Of a stretch of 5,277 nt of DNA, positions 1 to 5,277 are shown in pieces. The position numbers were made by a program, and so were the translations under genes. The notes beneath the pieces are model-generated. The model ran no database searches and was not told the origin of the DNA. It saw only the letters and a program-made list of their open reading frames with translations. The stretch comes from Gemmatimonadota bacterium (lineage in GTDB: Bacteria > Gemmatimonadota > Gemmatimonadetes > Longimicrobiales > Gaopeijiaceae). Position 1 is the first letter of the stretch; each line of letters begins with the position of its first letter. Location of the stretch: contig PWZC01000447.1 in the NCBI GenBank assembly GCA_003567615.1, positions 1 through 5,277 on the forward strand, given 5' to 3'.

Positions 1-1377
1 GCGGACGGGATCGTCTGGGTGGTGGATGGAGGGACCCAGCAGGTGGTGCGCCTGGACGAGTCAGGGCTCCCCCTCCACGGTGAGGAGGGGACACCCGTCG
101 GTGCCGCGCCTGCGGGGCTCTTCGACGCCGACTTCCCCGCTCCGCTGGAATTCCGGGACGGGAGCCTCTTCCACCCCCGCTTCGGGCGGCCCCGCTGCGA
201 GCCCCTGGAGCTCCGGGGCATCCGCGTGGACCGACGGGGCCGACTCCACGGCACGAGCCTCCCCCTCCTCGCCCGGAGTCAGAGACTCGTGATCCCCCGG
301 AATGGAGCCTTCCTCTCCAACGCGCTGGACGGGGAGAGCACGGCGTTCCCCTGGGACCGGGTGGTCCTGGATGCCGTCATCCCACAGGAAGGGCGGCTGG
401 TGGTGTCGACCCTCACCGCCGACGAGGAGCTCTCGCCGGAGCGGCTGGAAGAACGGGCCGGGGATTGGTCCATCCCCCTGGCGGTGGGTCCGGACCAGCT
501 CCCGGAGGTGCTCGTCCAGAGCCCACCGGGGCGCTTCCTCTGGCTTCGCGTGGAGTTCCTGGGAGATGGGGACACCTCTCCCCGCGTGCACCGGATCGAT
601 GTCCACGGTCCCCGCCGAAGCTCCCTGCGCTTTCTTCCACCGCCCTTCCATGAGGTGGACGAGAGCGCCCGGTTCCTGGATCGCCTCCTCACCTACTTCG
701 ACACCGTGTACGGCGAGATCGAGGCGACCGTGGCCGCCTTTCCCGGTCACCTCGACCCCTACGCGGCCTCGGGAGAGTTCCTGGAATGGCTCGGACGCTG
801 GTTCGACTGGCGCTTTCTGGCCACCTGGCCCGAGAGCACCCGGCAGGAGATGGTGGCCCACTCCATCCGCTTCTTCCGCGAACGGGGAACTGTGCCCGGA
901 CTGCGCCGCATGATCCAGTGGCACAGCGGCCTCCGGGAGCCCTTTCCCATCGTGGTGGAGCACTTCCGGCTCCGGGACTACCCCCACCGGCGAATCGTCC
1001 CGGAGCCGGACCTTCCCGGAGGGCGACTCATGGTGGGGGGCCGCCCCCTGGATCCGCCCCCCGGCGAGCGGGCTCATCGCTTCACCGTCATCGTCCCGTC
1101 CACCGCCACCGCCACCGCCGAGGCCCGGGAGCAGCTCCTCCGGGTCCTGACCGCCCAGAAGCCCGCCCATACCGAGGCGGAACTCCGGGTGGTGCGACCC
1201 GGGCTCCGGATCGGCTGCCAGTCCTCGGTGGGGGTGGACACCTGGCTGGGTGACTATCCCACCGAGGCGCTGGGTCGGATGACCCTTGGACGTAGCGCCC
1301 GCCTGGAATCGAGCCCCCACCTGGAATCGCAGCGCATGCAGGGGCTCCGTTTGGGCTCCTCCTTCTTCTCCGACTGA
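1..1377 (+). CDS. Phage tail protein I-like baseplate protein of a contractile injection system (5'-partial)
   Basis: Role: a wedge component of a contractile-tail baseplate, related to phage P2 gpI and the TIGR02242 'phage tail protein domain'. The frame is open from base 1, so the true start lies upstream; the GTG at 19 is only an internal codon. The fragment is 458 codons. The N-terminus has beta-propeller/NHL-like strands (GIVWVVD...VVRLDESG, then RGIRVDRRGRLHG). Next is a beta-rich segment at about 316-600 containing GAFLSNALD and LVQSPPGRFLWLRVEF. The hallmark tail domain covers about 625-933: LRFLPPPF, FLDRLLTYFDTVYGEIE, FLEWLGRWFDW, then RFFRERGTVPGLRRMI. The C-terminal part has AQKPAHTEAEL and GVDTWLGDYP, both typical of this family as I remember it. 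There is no membrane segment. The following fibre-like gene matches the P2 order I then H. The family call is strong; eCIS rather than prophage is inferred. Confidence 0.9.
   Translation, partial: ADGIVWVVDGGTQQVVRLDESGLPLHGEEGTPVGAAPAGLFDADFPAPLEFRDGSLFHPRFGRPRCEPLELRGIRVDRRGRLHGTSLPLLARSQRLVIPRNGAFLSNALDGESTAFPWDRVVLDAVIPQEGRLVVSTLTADEELSPERLEERAGDWSIPLAVGPDQLPEVLVQSPPGRFLWLRVEFLGDGDTSPRVHRIDVHGPRRSSLRFLPPPFHEVDESARFLDRLLTYFDTVYGEIEATVAAFPGHLDPYAASGEFLEWLGRWFDWRFLATWPESTRQEMVAHSIRFFRERGTVPGLRRMIQWHSGLREPFPIVVEHFRLRDYPHRRIVPEPDLPGGRLMVGGRPLDPPPGERAHRFTVIVPSTATATAEAREQLLRVLTAQKPAHTEAELRVVRPGLRIGCQSSVGVDTWLGDYPTEALGRMTLGRSARLESSPHLESQRMQGLRLGSSFFSD
1100..1119 (+). repeat. Short CACCGC tandem repeat inside the tail gene
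   Basis: Three perfect copies of a 6-bp unit (CACCGC, 1101-1118, with one matching base on each side) encode a Thr-Ala alternation in the tail protein, just before its C-terminal region. Six bases is a whole number of codons, so a gain or loss of units would keep the frame. It is most likely a low-complexity by-product of high GC in a small linker. Confidence 0.6.
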
Positions 1378-1396
1378 CCTTGCTCTCCGACTGACC
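1367..1396 (+). repeat. 13-bp direct repeat duplicating the stop-codon region
   Basis: The 13-mer tctccgactgacc occurs at 1367-1379 and again at 1384-1396, a period of 17 bp. The first copy contains the TGA that ends the tail gene (1375-1377). The second copy lies wholly in the 33-base spacer, and its TGA is in another frame. It looks like a small tandem duplication at the gene junction. No function can be claimed. Confidence 0.75.
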
Positions 1397-1410
1397 GAGG
1401 ACGCCGTCCC
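1397..1410 (+). promoter_or_regulatory. Probable ribosome binding site of the collagen-like gene
   Basis: GAGG at 1397-1400 is the only Shine-Dalgarno-like match before the ATG at 1411, with a spacing of 10 bases. It is a modest site. Its last two bases begin a short inverted repeat, GGACG-C-CGTCC (1399-1409), that could form a small hairpin right before the start codon. The ATG is supported independently, because the conserved family motif begins about 18 residues downstream. Confidence 0.5.
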
Positions 1411-4122
1411 ATGACACACAGCGACTCCTGCATCCCCTGCGGCATCCGGACCCTCAGCCGGAACCATTACTTCAACGGCAAGCTCCTGGTCGAGCGTGAC
1501 TTCCGGGACGAGCAGGCCTACCACATCCTCAAGTCCCGCCTCCTGAACTCGACCCTTCATGGGACCGGAACGGTCTGCGGGCTCGCGGTGCGGGCCCATC
1601 CGGCGGAAGAGTGCCGGGACGCCTTCCTGATGGTGGAGCCGGGGGTGGGGCTGGACTGCTGCGGCCGTGAGATCGTGATCCCGAGGCGGGCGCTCGTTCC
1701 CGTGGCCCAATTGGTGGAAGAGGCGGCCCTCGGCCCATCGCTGGACGGCACCCGCGACCTCTTCGTCTCCGTGTGCTACCGGGAAGAGCCCCGGGAGGAG
1801 GTGCCGGTCATCCTCCCGGACTGTGAATGCGGCGACGAGGGCCGGGCCCCGAACCGCATCGCCGAGCTCTACGGGTTCCGCGTCTTCGCCGAGGCTGCGG
1901 GGGAACGGATGGAGGCCCGCCCCCCCCTCCGGGCGGACGTGCGATGGAGCCACACCATCCCGCTGGCCGATCAGAGTCCTCGCGCTGTGGCCACCGACGA
2001 CGAGTACCGCCAGCTCTACGTGGCCGCCCTGGCTGTGCCCGAGGGGGACGGGGCGCCGGCCGGCGTCCGGGTCTACGCCTACCGGTCCGACAACCACGAC
2101 CTCATCACCGCCCTCGACGGGGGGACCGAGGCCCACGACCTCGCCATCTCAGCCAACGGGGAGCTCATCTTCCTGGCGGCCTCGGGAATCTCGGCCGGGG
2201 AGGGCGATCCGGTGGACGGCATCGCCCTCTTCCGGGAGTCGGAGATGCGTGGAAGCCCTTCCCCCACAGCGGTTCTGGCGCTGGGAGGGGAAGGGGGGGA
2301 GGGGGCGGCCCGTCTGGCCGTCTCGCCCCGCTCCGGCGCCCTCTTTGCTCTGGAGATGGGCTCCGGGGATCTGGTGGGCTGGTCCGAAGACGCCCTGAAC
2401 GATTGGCTCGGGAGTGCCGCAACCCCACCGGTGACGGGTCCCGACCGGTCGCATCGTCTGGAAGGGCTGGTCACCCCCGCGCCCGCCGGCGACGACAGTG
2501 CGCTCCGCCGCGGCGCCTCCCTCCTGGATGTGAGCCTGGACGGCCGCTTCCTCTTCGTGGCGGACCCCGCCGCACCGGGCAACGAGAGCGTGAAGGTGAT
2601 CTCGGTGGCACGGCTCTTCGCCGGTGAGGCTACGGTGCCGGAGTTGACCCTCCCCGGTGTGGATCCGGACGAACGGGCGGTGGCCCTGAAGGTGAGCCGC
2701 GACAGTCGGTACCTCTACCTTCTCACCCGAAGCGAGGGCGAGGCGGGTCCCCAGGCTCATCTCCGCCGCTTCGAATGGCGGGTCACCGAAGGGGTCCTCA
2801 CCTCGGGAGGTCGAGGCGGTGTCTGGGGCGGGGAGCCGCTGGACCTGGCGCTGGCCCCCAACGAACGCTGGGCCTACGTGCTGGAGGCGGCACCGGATGA
2901 GGAGTCCCGGACCCGGGTGGCGGTGGCCTCGGTGGACGAGGTGGCGTCGGTGTTGGGTGGCGAAGCGGTGAATCCTGTGACGGAACGGCTGAATCTGGCG
3001 GGGCAGGGGCGGCTGGGTCGACTCACCGTGCTGGGCGACCGACTCTATGTGGCCGCCGACGATGAGATGGCCGAGGTCCAGCCCGAGCGGGGGCTGGTGG
3101 CGGTGCTCGAGGTCCGGGAGGCGGACTGCAGCGAGATCTTCTTTCGCCCTCTCCAGGAGGGGTGCCCCTCCTGTTCCGGCGAGGGCGACCGGTGCGTGGT
3201 CCTGGCCCATCTGCCGGGCTACCGCCCGGGGATGCGAATGGTGGAGGCCGATGAGGCCCGGGACGGTGATGCGGTCATCGACAATCGCACCTATCGCCCC
3301 CTGGTCTCCAGCACCCGGACCATCACCGACGTGATCCGGTGCATGCTGAATGAGGGGGCCATGGCCGGCACGCCCGGCCCCCGGGGGCCGGCGGGTGCCC
3401 AGGGGCAGCAGGGCGAACGGGGGGATCGCGGGCCTCGGGGCCAGCAGGGCCCTGAAGGCCCGGAGGGTCCCCAGGGTCCCCCGGGGCCGGAGGGAGAGCA
3501 GGGGCCGGCGGGCGAACAAGGTCCGGCCGGGCCTCCGGGGGAGGACCTGCCCACCACACGGATCGTGGCGCTGAGCTGGACCCATCGTGGGTTCTTCGCC
3601 GACGGCACCGGGAACTTCGTGGAAACCCTCATGGGTGATGTGGGGATCGCCCTGGCCTTCGACGCCCCCGTCCTCCCGGAGGGGGTGGTGGAGATCCTGC
3701 GGGATCGCGCCGTCTCCGGGAGCCCCGTCTTCGAACTCCTCATCCGGAGTCGGGTGGGGCAGATGGCCTCTCCCTGCTGGTGTCCGGTGCCGGGACTCCT
3801 CTGCCTTCCCTTCGACGACTTCTCCCTGGACGGGGAGGGCCGGATCGTGGACGTGTCGGCCCGCCCCCCGGACGACGTCCGGCCTGAGGAACCGGCCCGG
3901 GGATTCCAACTGGTCCTCCGCGGGGAAGACCGGGACGCCATGCGTGCCCTGGACTCCATGGCCGATCCCCAGGCCCGCGTCCTCTTCCGCGCCGACTTCG
4001 CCCTGGATGTGGAAGGCCGGGCGGTGGATGGCAACCACATCGGAGGCGGCGTCCCCGCCCGCCCCAGCGGCAACGGTCGTGAGGGCGGCACCTTCGAGAG
4101 TTGGTTCCGGGTGGAGATCTGA
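1411..4122 (+). CDS. Modular fibre-like protein: YFNGKLL-type module, inserted seven-bladed propeller, collagen-like stalk, C-terminal beta domain
   Basis: 903 residues; no gene name recognised. Residues 19-92 hold a conserved module (NHYFNGKLL, DEQAYHILKSRLLNSTLHG, VCGLAV, GREIVIP). It continues at 117-160 with LFVSVCY and PNRIAELYGFRV. About 190-570 contains seven repeats of the pattern 'hydrophobic-Ser-x-(D/N)-x-R-hydrophobic-Tyr-hydrophobic', e.g. VSLDGRFLFVAD and VSRDSRYLYLL, consistent with a YVTN/lactonase-like propeller. Residues 585-595 have C-x2-C-x6-C followed by VVLA. Residues 653-712 are 20 uninterrupted Gly-X-Y triplets. Residues 713-903 are beta-rich, with C-x-C-x6-C at 789-798 and GGTFESWF near the end. 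There is no signal peptide or membrane segment. Placement after a gpI-like gene matches a tail-fibre slot, so a receptor-binding or decoration role on a contractile particle is inferred. An enzyme role for the propeller is not supported. Termination is TGA, with a second in-frame TGA at 4129. Confidence 0.9.
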   Translation: MTHSDSCIPCGIRTLSRNHYFNGKLLVERDFRDEQAYHILKSRLLNSTLHGTGTVCGLAVRAHPAEECRDAFLMVEPGVGLDCCGREIVIPRRALVPVAQLVEEAALGPSLDGTRDLFVSVCYREEPREEVPVILPDCECGDEGRAPNRIAELYGFRVFAEAAGERMEARPPLRADVRWSHTIPLADQSPRAVATDDEYRQLYVAALAVPEGDGAPAGVRVYAYRSDNHDLITALDGGTEAHDLAISANGELIFLAASGISAGEGDPVDGIALFRESEMRGSPSPTAVLALGGEGGEGAARLAVSPRSGALFALEMGSGDLVGWSEDALNDWLGSAATPPVTGPDRSHRLEGLVTPAPAGDDSALRRGASLLDVSLDGRFLFVADPAAPGNESVKVISVARLFAGEATVPELTLPGVDPDERAVALKVSRDSRYLYLLTRSEGEAGPQAHLRRFEWRVTEGVLTSGGRGGVWGGEPLDLALAPNERWAYVLEAAPDEESRTRVAVASVDEVASVLGGEAVNPVTERLNLAGQGRLGRLTVLGDRLYVAADDEMAEVQPERGLVAVLEVREADCSEIFFRPLQEGCPSCSGEGDRCVVLAHLPGYRPGMRMVEADEARDGDAVIDNRTYRPLVSSTRTITDVIRCMLNEGAMAGTPGPRGPAGAQGQQGERGDRGPRGQQGPEGPEGPQGPPGPEGEQGPAGEQGPAGPPGEDLPTTRIVALSWTHRGFFADGTGNFVETLMGDVGIALAFDAPVLPEGVVEILRDRAVSGSPVFELLIRSRVGQMASPCWCPVPGLLCLPFDDFSLDGEGRIVDVSARPPDDVRPEEPARGFQLVLRGEDRDAMRALDSMADPQARVLFRADFALDVEGRAVDGNHIGGGVPARPSGNGREGGTFESWFRVEI
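3367..3546 (+). repeat. Collagen-like Gly-X-Y repeat region (20 triplets)
   Basis: Glycine occupies every third residue from 653 to 710 of the encoded protein with no interruption. X and Y positions are rich in Pro, Glu, Gln, Arg and Ala (e.g. GERGDRGPR, GPEGPEGPQGPP, GEQGPA twice). This is the sequence rule for a collagen triple helix, which forms a homotrimeric rod. Twenty triplets would give a rod of about 17 nm at the usual rise of 0.29 nm per residue. The two GEQGPA copies use different codons (gagcag versus gaacaa), so the repeat is not a fresh DNA duplication. Confidence 0.95.
4113..4116 (+). promoter_or_regulatory. Ribosome binding site of the YegP-like/module gene, inside the preceding gene
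   Basis: GGAG sits 8 bases before the ATG at 4125 and lies within the last codons of the collagen-like gene, whose stop ends at 4122. The two-base gap and embedded Shine-Dalgarno suggest translational coupling, which would keep the two proteins in proportion. It also decides the start of the downstream gene. Confidence 0.75.
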
Positions 4123-4124
4123 CC

Positions 4125-5277
4125 ATGCTGACCCAACCCCGCTTCCTGGTGGTCCCGGTGCCGGGCGAAGGGTACCGCTTCGTCCTCCAGGCCACGAACT
4201 CCGCCATCGTCCTGAAGGGCGCCCTCCGGCCCACCCGCGCCGCCTCCCGCGCCGATGTGGCGGCGGTGCGCTCCGCCCTTCTCCCCCAGGACCCCACCTC
4301 CCCCCTGGCCACGGTGGTGGGGCGCACCGTCTTCGAACTCGACGAACCGGAGTGCGGTCCCTATTTCGCCGTGGCCAACCGGGAGGGCACCCTCATCGCC
4401 TTCTCCGAGTGCTACGCGTCCCGTTTCGGAGCCCGGGCGGCGCTGGGGCGCCTCCAGAACATCTTCCTCCGGGAGCGGGAGGGGGCGTGGACGATCCAGG
4501 CGCTGGATCGGGACGCCTTCCAGTCCGCAGACAACTGGCCCGATCCACCGGCCTTCTTCCAGATCCCCGGGACCGCGACACCGCCGGTGGGAGCGGAAGG
4601 GGGCTGCGGGCCTGGCGGGGGAGGGCTCTCCCGCCCCCGGTACTTCGATCGGCAGCAGCTCCGGGCGGAGGACCTGACGCTGGAGCAGCAGTACCTGGAC
4701 CGGCGCCTGCGCCGCCTCACCCGGTATCTCCACGGGTGGGGGATGGTGGCCGGCGGCATCGTCGGGGTGGACGGGGATCGGATGGTGCTGACGGAGGGGT
4801 ACGGGATCACGCCCCTGGGCGATGAGATCTACATTCCGGCCGGGACGGAGTGGCCGGACTTCCGCGCCTGCCTGGAGGCTCGTTGCGGGATGGGGGGTGG
4901 AGGTGGGTGCGAGGATCCCGGGGGAGTGGGCCCCACCCCGCTGGACGGCGGATCGCCCGACGGATCGCCCCCGGGAGAGGAAGGTCCCATCCGAGCCTGG
5001 GTCGTGGCCCGCCCCCACACCGCGGTGACCGGCCACGCTCCGTCCTTTCCAGACGACTGCGGACATCCGGGAAATCACACCCGGGTGAATCGGGTGTGCG
5101 AGACCTTCCGCCTGGACATGGTCTGCGCCCTGGAGGCACCCCACGCGCCGGACCCACTCCCGTGCGAGGCGGTGCAGGCACTGGTGTGCTGGGGAACCTC
5201 CGGGGGGACAGCCGGCACCGGGTACCCCGTAGCCCTTCCCCCTCCCGACGTGCCCGAGGCCCTGAACTACCTGGTCC
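4125..5277 (+). CDS. YegP-like (DUF1508) repeats fused to a second YFNGKLL-type module (3'-partial)
   Basis: The frame opens at ATG 4125 and has no stop up to the right edge: 384 codons visible, C-terminus missing. Residues 17-50 (YRFVLQATNSAIVLKG...) and 79-113 (PYFAVANREGTLIAFSECY...) look like the two halves of a YegP/DUF1508 fold, each with 'FxLxAxN' followed by an Ala-rich helix. A Gly/Cys linker (156-167) leads to residues 172-240: YFDRQQL, LEQQYLDRRLRRL, LHGWGMVAGG, GYGITPLGDEIYIP. This is the same module that opens the preceding protein. It resumes at 289-335 with RAWVVARPH and TRVNRVCETFRL, after a Gly/Pro-rich loop (255-288). Cysteines are frequent (161, 249, 254, 262, 312, 325, 334, 347, 355). 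No signal peptide is seen. Coupling to the gene before it suggests the products act in one particle; the function is unknown. The YegP call is moderate, the module call stronger. Confidence 0.85.
   Translation, partial: MLTQPRFLVVPVPGEGYRFVLQATNSAIVLKGALRPTRAASRADVAAVRSALLPQDPTSPLATVVGRTVFELDEPECGPYFAVANREGTLIAFSECYASRFGARAALGRLQNIFLREREGAWTIQALDRDAFQSADNWPDPPAFFQIPGTATPPVGAEGGCGPGGGGLSRPRYFDRQQLRAEDLTLEQQYLDRRLRRLTRYLHGWGMVAGGIVGVDGDRMVLTEGYGITPLGDEIYIPAGTEWPDFRACLEARCGMGGGGGCEDPGGVGPTPLDGGSPDGSPPGEEGPIRAWVVARPHTAVTGHAPSFPDDCGHPGNHTRVNRVCETFRLDMVCALEAPHAPDPLPCEAVQALVCWGTSGGTAGTGYPVALPPPDVPEALNYLV
4949..4970 (+). repeat. 10-bp direct repeat in a Gly/Ser/Pro loop
   Basis: cggatcgccc occurs at 4949-4958 and 4961-4970, a 12-bp period that keeps the frame and encodes the GGSPDGSPP part of the loop in the third protein. 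The loop interrupts the conserved module, so it is probably a flexible, length-variable insertion. Confidence 0.6.

Noticed and set aside
1378..1410. Promoter or terminator between the first two genes
   Set aside because: The 33-base spacer has no -35/-10 pattern, no stable GC stem followed by a T-run, and is too short to suggest a separate transcription unit.
61..2136. Long minus-strand open frame of 691 codons opposite the tail gene and the start of the collagen-like gene
   Set aside because: Its composition is rich in Gly, Pro, Arg and His with no recognisable domain, and it crosses two well-supported plus-strand genes. Such antisense frames are expected at this GC content.
1978..3120. 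Propeller as an active lactonase or other enzyme
   Set aside because: Only blade-pattern similarity is visible. I cannot identify catalytic or metal-binding residues, and the protein context argues for a structural or binding role.
3367..3546. Collagen repeat as a CRISPR array or DNA-level tandem repeat
   Set aside because: Units have no constant repeat with unique spacers, and the periodicity is 9 bases set by glycine codons with varied synonymous bases.
2149..4038. Minus-strand open frame of 629 codons opposite the propeller and collagen region
   Set aside because: It is a shadow of the complete plus-strand gene. Its apparent repeats are the complement of the collagen codons.
3587..4825. 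Plus-strand open frame of 412 codons in another phase, across the junction of the second and third genes
   Set aside because: Low-complexity Ser/Pro/Arg/Gly translation. The true reading frames on both sides carry conserved motifs and a clear ribosome site.
3291..5144. Minus-strand open frame of 617 codons
   Set aside because: It overlaps two plus-strand genes that show family motifs, and no domain is visible in it.

Overview
The window is about 70% G+C by eye. It holds three consecutive plus-strand genes that fill almost all of it: the 3' part of a contractile-tail baseplate (tail protein I-like) gene, a complete 903-codon modular gene, and the 5' part of a third gene that runs off the right edge. 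Strong G/C bias at third codon positions and only Shine-Dalgarno-type signals point to a high-GC bacterium. Gemmatimonadota, Myxococcota and Actinomycetota are all possible, and the sequence does not decide between them. There are no RNA genes, insertion sequences, CRISPR arrays, promoters or terminators that I can support.

Layout. Positions 1-1377 encode the end of a protein with the 'phage tail protein domain' (TIGR02242 / P2 gpI-like), of the kind found in extracellular contractile injection systems (eCIS) and phage tail-like particles. After 33 bases, 1411-4122 encodes a protein with five parts: a conserved N-terminal module opening at a Tyr-Phe-Asn-Gly-Lys-Leu-Leu motif, an apparent seven-bladed beta-propeller inserted in it, a Cys-rich segment, 20 perfect Gly-X-Y triplets, and a C-terminal beta-rich domain. 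Two bases later, 4125-5277 encodes a partial protein that combines a YegP-like (DUF1508) double repeat with a second, divergent copy of the module that opens the previous protein. The third gene has no stop in the window, but its frame stays open for 384 codons.

How they may work together. In P2-like tails the baseplate gene I is followed by the tail-fibre gene H. Here the slot after the gpI-like gene is taken by a fibre-like protein with a collagen-like stalk and a propeller. None of the visible N-termini has a signal peptide and no protein has a membrane segment, which fits assembly in the cytoplasm as a particle. My inference is that the two downstream genes encode surface or adhesion parts attached to the baseplate of a contractile injection particle. 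The sheath, tube, spike, ATPase and payload genes are not in this window, so the eCIS assignment rests on the first gene and on gene order.
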